DNA of 64,000 nucleotides from Poa pratensis (Eukaryota > Streptophyta > Magnoliopsida > Poales > Poaceae). Position 1 is the first letter of the stretch. Every line of letters starts with the position of its first letter. Below are positions 12,349 to 23,010 of this stretch, piece by piece. The stretch spans positions 46,998,758 to 47,062,757 of the forward strand of contig CAMZMU010000027.1 in NCBI GenBank assembly GCA_947311845.1, in the 5' to 3' direction. The notes under the pieces were generated by a model. It made no database searches. It had not been told where the DNA came from and saw nothing but the letters and a program-made list of their open reading frames with translations. Made by a program: the position numbers and the translations under genes.

Positions 12349-12692
12349 GACCAACAGAGGAATAGAGGCAGAAAGAGACGAACCAGTGAGAGATGATGAA
12401 CAAGAAAAAGAAGGGGTTAAAGGGAGAAAATTCAACGACGCAACTGACATAAGAGGAAGATAACCCGTGTATTGTTGAAGCAAAAATAAATAATCCAGAC
12501 AACTGTAACGCCATAATTCATGACATATGTTTTGTAGTATTACAGTGGTACACTTCAGACATTTTATATCGCAGTGAGATTTATATATTCTCATATTATA
12601 TTTGATTGCCATACAAATAATAGTATCTATCTCTTGCCAATTCAATAATAAACAAGGACAGTTTGAGCTTTCATAAGAAACAAGGTTCTACC
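12349..12692. other. Intergenic space between two convergent broken genes
   Basis: AT-rich, with no ORF or repeat that I can support. The knuckle gene (+) ends on its left and the ULP protease gene (-) ends on its right, so it holds the 3' untranslated parts of both. Confidence 0.5.
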
Positions 12693-15600
12693 TCAAAGCT
12701 TGTTACTCTCCAGGAGTTCTCTCCAGTTCAATAACGTGTTGCGCTTGTGATTTAACCAAGTCCATGCTAGAATCTTCCTGTATGCCAGTATTTGATCAAA
12801 TGTTACTGCAGGGACATTGCGCCCATCCCATTCTTGAAGAAACCTCAACATGAAGTACCCACAATCAAGACTGCAAAAATGTACGAAAGTTGTTAAAAAA
12901 GCAAAAAGTTAAGCAACGTGAATACTGGTAACAAAAGCGAAAAGCAGAAACAACCAATCAGAACATATCAAACGACAAGAAGGTATAAAAAGAAACTGCA
13001 AAACGAAAGAGATTAACTCACGTGTTTTTTTGCTTGGGGACATCAATATATTGCAGCTGATAATCATCAATCTGTCTTGCTGATGTAGAATAGTTAAATT
13101 TGTATGCAGTCTTGATAGGATCAACTAGAAAGCTAGCATGTTGGATTAGGGACACATCGTCACTGCCTCGACAAGAGTCCAGAACTTCAAATCTCATAGC
13201 CTTGAAATTCAATCCAAGGGTGTACCAATGACCCTACGGTTCCTCAGCAGTACCAAGGTCTTGTAACACGGCAAACAATAGCTGTGAAAAAAGAAAATGG
13301 AACAATATAAAATTGCTATTACCATCATTGCATCAAGTGAAAAAGAAAAATGCTAAAATTAAGGCAAACATAGAATACATTATTCATGTGGATGAAACAT
13401 ATTTACTTGGTGACTAACTGTTTTAGCATACATGGTAAAGCGTTCAAAAAGATAAATTGAGATTAACATCGCTTGTCAGGAAAACACATACCACGTCCTT
13501 GTGGCTAAGCTTGTATTTGCCATCTCTCCTGAAGTTTTGTTGAACAACTCTGCTGTCAAATTTGTGCTGAAGCAGATGTTCAGTCAATATATATGGGAAA
13601 ATTATCTTCTTTGTATCACAGCTTTCCTGAAGAAAAGATATACCAATCTCAACAACTGTGTTCGACAGTTACCGGTTGGCATGATGCTGTCAGCCAGATC
13701 GCCAGTAGTAACCCACATAGGTGATATTTGGAGGAACATTAAGCTGCAAAAAGGAAAAAAGAAAAAATTAGAGGCATAAAAAAGACTAATTTGTAAGCAA
13801 CAGGTAGACTGTTCAGAACAAAGATATCAAAAACTTATGGTACCCATTGATTTTTGAGTCCTTAGACTTGCTGTGGTGTTTAATGACTTGCTCATAAAGA
13901 TCATCTTGCTCTGGGGTGCTAACAATTAAAGAGTACGGGGGCAATAGAAACCTAGATGATTGAACAACTCTAGCAATCCTCAGGCTGGTTCCTGGAGTGA
14001 TGCTAGCAGCAGACATTAATGGTTGTGTAGGCATTGCTACAGTAACATAGATAATATATGGGTCATCACCTGAGCAAGTTTAGAAGCATAGGAAACATAA
14101 TTAAAAGACAGCTGTAACACAACACCTTAGAAAAAAAAAGGATATACAAACAATATAGTTACAAACCTTCTTTTAAATCTCGACGCACATTAGCACATAA
14201 CGGTAGTTTTACCACCTCAAACTTGACAAGAGTTGCTCGTTTTGATGAATGCAGATTAGCTTTTCCAACTATGCAGTGTGCATAATTAACAAAATAAATC
14301 ACATAGAAAATATGAAAGAAGAAAATAAGAAAAAGAACCAATTAAGAAAATGATAAAAAGACATAATAAAACAAAATTACTAATACACTGAGATTAGAAA
14401 AGGCAAAATAGAAGTGCTTTATAATTTACAGACCAACGAGAAACTGAAAAAATAGTACTATTCAGAACATACATAAAATATATACAATTACATATAAAAC
14501 TCTTGCTGCTGTCCAACGGTACACTAGAAAATAAATGCACAACATAACAGACACATCTTCAAAAGCTCTTCCCATCCTCCTTCCCCCCTCGCACATATGC
14601 AAGGGCGTTAAACGATGCATTGAGATTCCCCCTCACTTGACACCTGAATTCGAGAAAAGAATGCGTATGTGCGATTTGGGTGTGTGTGGTGTATGAGGCG
14701 AATGAGGGAGGACACAGAAAAATAAAGTGGAAAATGGGTGGGAAGAAAAAAGCAAGGAAACAAGAAGTATGTAAGATAACCAGCAAACAAGAATTATTAA
14801 TAATATGCAAAAAGACAAAAATGATATAATACTAGTAAAAGCTCAAAATAAATTGCACATATTTACCAAAAAAACACTAAATATTACAGGTAACCAACGA
14901 TAAAACAACTAGAACAATTGTTACCAGATGCATACGTTATCAACCAAATGTAACACACAATTTATTACCAAGGATAAATCATGCAAGTTATCGTGGGGGT
15001 ATGGTTTGATTGAGCATTATGACCAATACTAACACAAACAAGTTACCGATGGGATATCCACTCGAACTATTTATCAGTCGCATATAAAAGTAGAGATATC
15101 GAGTTTCGGACACACATGAATTATTACCAAAGCACGCAAATATTAAGCCATACAAATCAGCATTAAAAAGGTGACAAACATCAGAAACATCCTGCTCACC
15201 TTCAACTGCACTGGCAGTGGCTGCTTTTGATTCACAGCTTGGCCCCGTATTGGCATTCTCCTTCACTATAAACCGGGGTGAAGATCTTATTCCCTTCTGC
15301 TCAACTTTTCTGGCTTTCCTACATAACAAAAACAATTGAATATCAGAATTGATGAGTACTGCAGAATGGCACAGTACATAACAGCAACAAAAAAAGCATA
15401 ATGGTTTATTGATAGAAAAGTAAGTCAAAAAATTATACCTCTTGGGTGTAGCAACTCTTGGTTTCTTCCTCGCAACAACCTCATCATCATAGGAGTTTGC
15501 AATTCCTATTTGAAAATTATCTTTCGTTTTCCTCTTCTTATGACCAGACTGGTATATGCCTGTAGTGAGCATATTTTTTACTGCTGGAGGATGATCATCT

Positions 15601-18436
15601 ATTAGGTCACCGCAAACTTTGTCTTGAAGTACTACTGTGTCAGCAAGTTTCAGAAAAATCAACGCAAGAAATCACGTAACTACCTGGTTCAGTGGTAGGA
15701 CATGCAGATATAGTTTCATCAGCCGAATTTTTATTTCCACCAACATTGTGACCCTCTGAAGTTAAATGAGCAACTGATGTCTCATGAAGATCATTGTTAT
15801 CAATATCAGTAGCAATCACTTTGGGAACAGCTTCATCAGCACCGTGGCTGTGAGCCCCGACACTGCCTCCAACATCTAGAGTTTCCTTCTGAACAAAAAG
15901 ATCTCTCGATTGGTTGCCAAACCCAGATGAAATGATTTGTTCAGCTTCACAGTCAATGTTTTCAACCTGATCGTGGCTAAAGTCTCTAGCCCTCTTAGAA
16001 CTTGATGAAGATCGGGTGACACGGCCCGTCACAGAAGCTGCATCATACAAAAACATAAGAATTCAATTCTACTGAATGGTGACATATCACAATCAACAAA
16101 ATATTGATGTTATAATTTGTAGCCTGCTTACCTGGTGACTTCATGATAGGACTGTGAGCAGATGGGCTACGGATATCAGGAGCATTCTTTGCACAAGGAC
16201 TAGACATAGCCTGATTATTGTTTGGGCTAGCTACATTAGGTGATGGCGTAGGGGTACCAGCAGCCTCAGTAGCAGAAGGACTAGAAGTAGCCAGACTCTT
16301 GTTTGCGCTACCTGATGGCCTAGGGATATCACCAGCCTTCTTTGCACCAGCAGTAAAAGTATCCGGATTGTTGTTAGCACTGGCTACATTAGGTGATCCA
16401 TCAACACCGAACTGACGAGAGATTTCCCCAAATGATTTTTCAACATCTATAGAATCACAATCATCGACTTCTGTCCAACCTTGGACCAGCGTGGCCAAAA
16501 GACGAGTCATTCCAGCAGAAAACTCTCCCACTGTCGTGGGGCTACCCTTCGACTACCCCACGATGAAGATACCTGGTGCACGCCAAGACTAGGACCCGAC
16601 ATGCGGCCTATTAGAAGATGACAACAAAGGCCCACCTGGCGGCCCAATGAAGCCCAACAAGCTACAACTTGGAGTACAAGACAAGAAACTCATGTAAACC
16701 CTACCTGGCTCCCTTTATAAAGCCAGGCAGGGGCACCCCATTAGAGGGATCGACACAGATAGGCATAGCCCTAGCGAGACCACGTCTCACACAATCATCC
16801 TCGCGGCCACCATGTAACTTCATATCATCATCTATACAGATCAGACAAGCAGGATGTAGGTCTTTACCTCACCATGAGGGGCCGAACCTGGGTAAATCCT
16901 TACTTGTCAGCCGACGGAACTACCAGCGCGCACTCTCTCTCCCCTTCAATCAACCCGGGGCACTCAACCCAGGGACTTGCCGAGGTGATCCCTCGACACC
17001 CACCAATCTAGCAACTTTTCTTTACGCTGCATTTTTCATTAAAAAAAATAACACTATAAAATTACCAAAAAAATAAAGAATGTCACAACAGCAAACAGTA
17101 AAACAAAAAATAAGATCTGAAATACTCACAGCCTTTGGACAATTGCGAGCACAGTTGGTATCAATAAAACCTTGGAAACCATCATTACCACCAAAAAAAC
17201 AATGGTCTATAGCTAGATGCGGCTTAAGCTGTGAATGAAATGAACAAAATAAAATAATAAATAACTAACAATGCCATTTTGAGTAACCCAACTATCAAGA
17301 AGACAAATAGTGTTAAAAAAATTCAACTTACCTCCAAGTTGCCAAATCCAGAATAGTCCCTTTTCATATCAGCATCTAACACAATGTCTATGTTTTCTTT
17401 TGACCAAATATTGACAAGGAAAGTTCCCTCAGGCAAATCAATGTTCAATCCACTCACATCTAAGGAGTCAACATAGAGAAGCTGCATATGCATAAAAATA
17501 CATCAAAAATAATAAAAGTTATAACTTGAGTATACTATGTCCAAACAAGCTCCACATATATCAAAAACAAAACGACCGACAAAAAATTAAATTAAATAAA
17601 TTCATCACAACAAAAACTGCTAGACGTACAATCATGTGTAAAAGACACGCTGCAGATAATTTCCCCACAGATAATTCTTCGTGCAGTTTGTCACAAACGA
17701 ACTGACATAAGTTCATGTCCTTCACATCATCAACTTTATCCTGTAAGCCACCAAAAAAAAATAGTGAAACACAGTCAGAAGATAAAAAACACAGCACCAA
17801 CTAAAACAACCTAAAATTCAGGAAATGAAAATGGGTCATACAAAAAAGAGGGACTAACATGATAAAAAACGAACAAAAATAACACTATTACCATGATAGG
17901 GTAACATCTGCTGCTGACTTTGTTAAGAGATGTTGGAGCTAGCACAGTTGAAATCAAATACATTATATATATCTGCTTGAACGATTTTTCTGTTGTGGTC
18001 ATATCCTTGAGAATAGTGAAAACTTTCGTAGTCTCAGGAGTTTTCGCATTACCAGGAAAGAGAACGGGACGGAGACGTGCCTCGACCTCTTTATCCAACG
18101 CGTATCTGACAGGAACATCACCGCGTGGAAGCCCCATTGAATGGTACACTGATGATGCGTTCAGAGGGATCCTACCACGACCAGGGATAACAAATGATTG
18201 AGAGAATCTATCGTACTTTGGAGCCAACCAATTAATCAGAGGATTGTGAAGAGTTGAACACTTGATGTCGAGCATGCTACCCAAACCCATGTCCCTGACA
18301 GCATAATCCTGCTCAGGACTGAACTCATCATTCAGATTAACAACACAAGCTGGAGAAGCTCTGTTCCTTACACGATCCTTTGCTCTGACTATGCCGCCCT
18401 CAACTTTTAGAACATTGCGCTTACTTTGGCCAGCCA
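12693..18436 (-). pseudogene. Ulp1/C48 SUMO-protease-like gene, about 13 exons, disabled
   Basis: ATG at 18436-18434. Exons I can place by GT-AG ends: 18436-17892, 17740-17630, 17481-17332, 17228-17130, one split by a solo LTR (about 17020-16999 plus 16531-16132), 16037-15684, 15634-15439, 15318-15200, 14268-14167, 14036-13844, 13743-13492, 13281-13022, 12870-12693 (TGA). The N-terminal part has the GLPRGDVPV-type region seen in plant ULP-like transposon genes; the middle is Ser/Pro/Asn-rich. The C-terminal part is a C48 cysteine protease with His (GHWYTL), Asp (EVLDS) and Cys (LDCGYF). Lesions: an in-frame TAG at 13236-13234 just before the catalytic His, a frameshift near 13662-13672, and the LTR insertion. 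The TAG could instead be a displaced splice acceptor. It would cleave SUMO or a relative if intact. ULP-like genes are known cargo of Mutator-like elements (Kaonashi class). Confidence 0.75.
16532..16998 (+). mobile_element. Solo LTR inserted in an exon of the ULP gene
   Basis: 467 bp with ends TGTCG and CGACA, flanked by a perfect 5-bp duplication CCCAC (16527-16531 and 16999-17003). A TATA-like box (CTTTATAAAGCC, about 16708-16719) places its promoter on the + strand. No internal coding part remains, so two LTRs recombined and left one. The family name is not certain. Confidence 0.88.
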
Positions 18437-20374
18437 TTTTGATATAAAATCTACAAAACATATAATCAAACAATCTCAAGAATTAATTGCCTACTGATAT
18501 CACTAAGGAATTTGTAGTAACAACCACTCAAGACAGTCTAGCTAACAAAAAGTAGAAAAGTGTTTGGATAAAAACTAACCAAACAAACTTAAATGCATAT
18601 AATTGAACAACGCTGCATATAAGGATCACAACCATATAGCCAACAATCATACCACACCTGTAAAACTCTAGGCTCAACAAAATCACATCTGGCAGCAAAT
18701 TATTCATCGACTAATTGAACAAATGCACACTAAAAAGTCACTCCTCAGACAGTAAACTATCTATATACTAAAACTAAAATAAATGAGATCATGGGATGTT
18801 GACTCAATCTCAACTTCCAACTAGTATCTGGTCACGAATTACACAAACAAAATTCTGAAGCTAACTCAATTTCAACAACAACAACAGAGTGAACTGAAGA
18901 CCTGAAACACTAAAATTCTGCCTGCAGAGTTTTGAACAATTTCAACAGTCAAAATCATAAACACACAATTATGTACTACAAAAAACAACGCCGCCGCTGG
19001 AGATAACCCTAACTTTAATCATTCAACGCGCATTTTTTTTAGTAGATGAATGCGCCTACAAAGGGGAAACCCCAATACAAAAATCCAGTAACTACATGAC
19101 ATCAACTAGTTCACGAGTCACAAAAAAATCGTACGAAATCGGGAATAAGCCTACTCACTAGACGGACGGAGTAAAGCTCTCACGGTTGCTCGCCGGTGCG
19201 AACCTTCAGATCTGCATGAAAAAACAGAGAGCAAATAGAAAAGTGAATAGAGTATGATGCGGAGATGCAGATCGAGGCGGGGAGGGTACAAATCCGACTG
19301 GGAAGAAACTAGGAGACGGCGGCGGAAGCCATGGCCGGCGGCCGCTCGGAGATAGAAAGGAAGGCAGGAAGGAACTAACCCGGGACCCTAGCGAAACGGC
19401 CTTCTCTCGAGCGGGGACGGAGGAGGATGCGGAGATGCGGACCGAGAAACGGCAACTCCGGTTCACCGCAGTTCGCATCCGCCCGAGGAACGCCTAGAAG
19501 ACGGCGACGGACGCCATGGGAGCACCTCGCGCGAGGGAGAGAAGACGAAGCGAAAGGGGGAAAAAGGAATAGCTCTTCGCGACCACGGCTCGATTCCAAA
19601 ATAATTTGAATCGGAGAGAAAAGGAAATAGCCGGAAAAGGGAATACGACACGCGACCAAAAACGGAAAGGGAATAGACGCGACATGGCACGCGACGTTCT
19701 CCAGCGTGCCAGAAACGAGCGAGCGCTTGCGCGCTCGAGAGCTAGCCGTTTCGATCCGACCGGCTTGTCCACACGGACACAATAGCCACCAACGCTGAAG
19801 CATCAGGGCCACCACCCCTAATGCCATGATCGATGGCCGACAGGCTGCATCGCTGACCCTGCGCGAAGTAGATCGGCGCCGCGGCCATGGCCAGTGACTA
19901 TCACCGCGCTGCCCTGAAGTGCTTACCAGAAACCAATCCGTAGCCACCTGTTGTGCCTCCGGAGCGAGATGTCGGCCGAGCAGAGCAACCTGAGATGGAA
20001 ATCGGGCCACTCCGCCGGGCTGTAGGGCCTCCGAGCGCCGTGCCGCCAGACCACACGCCCCAGGAAGAACTTATAGCCATCGTCTGCCACACAGGTTTTG
20101 CCTGGCGACAGCGGAGGAGCAGGCTAGGAAGGTGAGATCCTGAAGGCGGCGACTAGGCTCCCTAGCCGCAGCAGAGATAAACGAGACTGCTAAAAGACAT
20201 CATTGGTCTGTTCCCCTCGATATTGTGTCCATCTATAATACTCCTATATAATTGCTGAAAGCCACCAGCGAGGTCATTCACAATGCATCGTCTCGTAGCA
20301 CGTTCCTCGAGAACATGATATTAAGGTACATCTATCCTAATGCACATATATCTTGAATATGTTGGTATTTATTA
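18437..20374. other. 5' flank of the ULP gene; no supported gene
   Basis: AT-rich from 18437 to 19190, then GC-rich to about 20150. The GC-rich part holds a degenerate direct duplication (GATGCGGAGATGC at about 19257 and 19428, each followed by a CCATGG-containing stretch). It could be a promoter or untranslated first exon of the ULP gene, or the end of the carrier transposon. ORFs here lack recognisable domains. A T-run at 19028 followed by GGGGAAACCCC resembles the tail of the LINE at 32619, but no duplication flanks it. Confidence 0.35.
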
Positions 20375-20539
20375 CCCCTCTGTGCATGAATATAAGACGT
20401 TTTAGCTATCCAATATGTTGTCTACATGCATATTAATATGAGTGCACATACACACTAAAATATGTCTACATACATCTAGATATACGTGAATGTGGACAAA
20501 TGTTAAAACATCTTATATTAATATAAAAAACGGAGGGAG
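20375..20539. mobile_element. Stowaway MITE
   Basis: About 165 bp flanked by TA on both sides (20373-20374, 20540-20541). It ends in CGGAGGGAG and begins CCCCTCTG, with ATATAAGACGTTTTA near the left end mirrored as AAAACATCTTATAT near the right end. This is the Stowaway (Tc1/mariner-derived) pattern of grasses. It encodes nothing. Confidence 0.85.
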
Positions 20540-20559
20540 TATCTAGAACCTTTGTTAAG

Positions 20560-20802
20560 ATGGCTAAGTATAATTGGATGATTGTACATGACTAAGTGAT
20601 TCATGAATTGCATTTGTATGTAGTGGCAGGTTCATCCTCCATGGCTAAGTATAATTGGATGATTGTACAAGACTAAGTGATTCATGAATTGCATTTGTAT
20701 GTAGTGGCAGGTTCATCCTCCATGGCTAAGTATAATTGGATGATTGTACAAGACTAAGTGATTCATGAATTGCATTTGTATGTAGTGGCAGGTTCATCCT
20801 CC
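20560..20802. repeat. Tandem repeat, three copies of 81 bp
   Basis: Units start at 20560, 20641 and 20722 with ATGGCTAAGTATAATTGG and end GGTTCATCCTCC. Copies are almost identical (one T/A difference in the first), so the array is recent. It lies 20 bp from the MITE and about 390 bp beyond the 3' end of the RING gene. Confidence 0.95.
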
Positions 20803-21187
20803 ATCTCCTTAGTAATTTGTCATGTAGACTAAAATCTGATGTGGCAATGCTAAAACTCATGAAGGAAAACTTGATGGTAGGCGCCTGTATATGGATTACT
20901 ATTCAGAAACTAGTCGTGTAGAGTAAAAAGCCAGAAAAAGAAACAACATTTACTTTACACATTTCCCACCCGCCGAAGCTAATTAAGTAAGCTATCTCAG
21001 GCTGCAACTGAAGTGTATCCATCCATCGCTTGTCAGCGTCTAGGTTAGTAGAGGGTTGGCGAAATAGGCCAGTGAGGTGTGGTGCATGCATCCGAGTGCG
21101 CCGTGCCATCCGATCGACGCATCCCTGGCTTAGAATGCAAGCTCCACTGATCAATTGCCGTTGCGAACGTATATGTTCAGACATCGA

Positions 21188-22687
21188 TCAGCCGAGCTCT
21201 TGCTTACAGAGAGGGCAAGAGGAGATGATCCTCAGCCACCTATCCACGCATTTCAGGTGGAACATGTGTGTGCACGGCAGCTGCCTCACCTCCTCCTTCT
21301 CCCTGTATTGCGCCAGGCATATGCAGCACTCCTGCAAGAAGTTGCACGCGAATCAATTTTAAGAAGAAGATAACAGAGAACATTTTGTTTGCGCTGGAGT
21401 AATTTTGAGAAATCTACACAATGTAACACTAATCTAGGATCTGTTCATGTTTCGTCGAGAGAGAAAGAGAGAAAACAGTCCATGCATGTTTGCTAATGGT
21501 GCTAAATAGCAGGGGGATGCTTATGATCTTAGGCACCGTCCCAAAAGGCGAAGTTAGTACTTCTTATCTTAGTATCGCCTAAAAAGGAATAATGTACAAG
21601 TTGCTCCTCGCACGTTTATCACCTTTTGGGATACACTTATAAGTTTAGGTCGCCAATGTTTGGTGAATTCCTGCTATCCTCTTTTGCTTCATTCTCCTTC
21701 ATCAACTAAAATGGACACTGCTATCTTGGCTTCTACTTATCCAGATCAGGACATGTGTTTGGAATGGAAATATGCAGGGTAATGCCCGTAAAATCGACAT
21801 GTACTCACTTGATCGTCGTGTTCGCCGTCTCTCGGCACGTCGAGCTCCTTGAACCGCCACCGCGGCAGCTCATCGAGCTGCTCGTCGGAGGCGCCCCGGC
21901 CGACGGAAGCGGAGTTCATGTTGTAGCCAAGCGCGTACCCGACGATCGGGACGAAGCCGCAGAGCAGGAGGAAGAGGAGGAAGGGGAGCGAGTAGACGAT
22001 GGCGTTCCACGCGAGCAGGCCGATACAGAGAGCGTAGAGCCTCGGCGCGCGGTGGAACGACCCGAGCCGCGCGTCGAACACCCACACGTTGCCCATCACG
22101 AACCAAATCGCGAAGAATAGCTCCAGGAACGCCCGTGCCTTGTTCATCAGATACGAGCTGTTCCTGCAATTGGCGCACACAGATTCGTCAAGTGACTTAA
22201 ATTTGTGCTGTCAAATTTGGAAGTTCTGCAAAACATTAAGGTGTCGAAGCTTGAACCTTAGAGCGTCACTGGCGCCGTGCATCTCCGGATCGTCGCCGCG
22301 GCTGGCGGCGGCCGAGGAATGCCGGTGTCGCCAATAGAGGAGGGGAAGACTAAGCACGTTGCCGACGTTGTACGCGGCCACCCAGAGCCTGAGCGGCCAT
22401 GCGGGGCGCTCCTTTGGGGAGGTGGCCACGATGGCTGTGGTGATGACCATCTGAGCGACGATCACACCGAGCTCGAAGGCGAGCCAGCCGGCACAATTGA
22501 AGGGGTTCGATCCCAGGTCCGACCTCGGGCCGTTCTGGTACTGGTACACCCGCCTCAGGAAGATGAACCAACGCGCCCTCGACATGCGCGCCACCGCCCG
22601 CATCGTGAAAGCGGAGACCCTACCGCCGCCGCCGCCACGGCTCGTTCCGGGCGTCGCCAACGAGGACGACGACGAAGCGGACGGCAT
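21188..22687 (-). CDS. RING-H2 membrane E3 ubiquitin ligase, At4g11680/At1g63170-like
   Basis: Three exons: 22687-22257, 22163-21809 and 21331-21188, joined at clean GT-AG introns (94 and 477 bp), giving one open frame of 309 residues. The Met at 22687 is the first in frame and is followed by a Ser- and Gly-rich leader. Exon 1 has two hydrophobic segments (GWLAFELGVIVAQMV; a second before YWRHRH). Exon 2 has about three more, with the family signatures FAIWFVMGNVWVFDARLGSF and LLAWNAIVYSLPF. Exon 3 is a RING-H2 finger: CxxC, C-T-H-M-F-H-L-K-C, then CPLC, close to the C-terminus. RING-H2 binds two zinc ions and recruits an E2; this family sits in endomembranes. The frame is intact and the codon use GC-rich, unlike the surrounding transposons, so this is a likely functional host gene. 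Confidence 0.93.
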
Positions 22688-23010
22688 TATCGCGGTCGGT
22701 CGTGGGGAGGAGGTGCATCGACATGGTTGGTTTCGCGCCTCGATGGATAAATGGGTGGGGAGGGAAGAGGCGAGTTGGGTTCGAGATGGTGACCAATAAT
22801 CTAACGGCTTTGCTTTGGCGCCAAGAGTGGAAGGGGCGAACGAAGAAAAAAACGGTTGGCCTAACCGTCTCCTTCCCGCCGTATTCTTCCTCCTGCCAGG
22901 CTCCTCTCAAGCTCTGGCTTGTGTTTGGTTTTGTGTAGGCAGGAAGCAAGCAGAGCAATCTGGTTACGGTGGGTAGACGACTTGGATCCCTCGACAAAGA
23001 TTAGCTGCTA
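22688..23010 (-). promoter_or_regulatory. Presumed promoter and 5' leader of the RING E3 gene
   Basis: Lies directly upstream of the start codon at 22687 and is moderately GC-rich. I see no clear TATA box, so the transcription start cannot be placed. Confidence 0.4.

Noticed and set aside
21755..22750. Long + strand ORFs opposite the RING gene
   Set aside because: Shadow frames of a GC-rich gene; the minus-strand exons have splice sites and family motifs.
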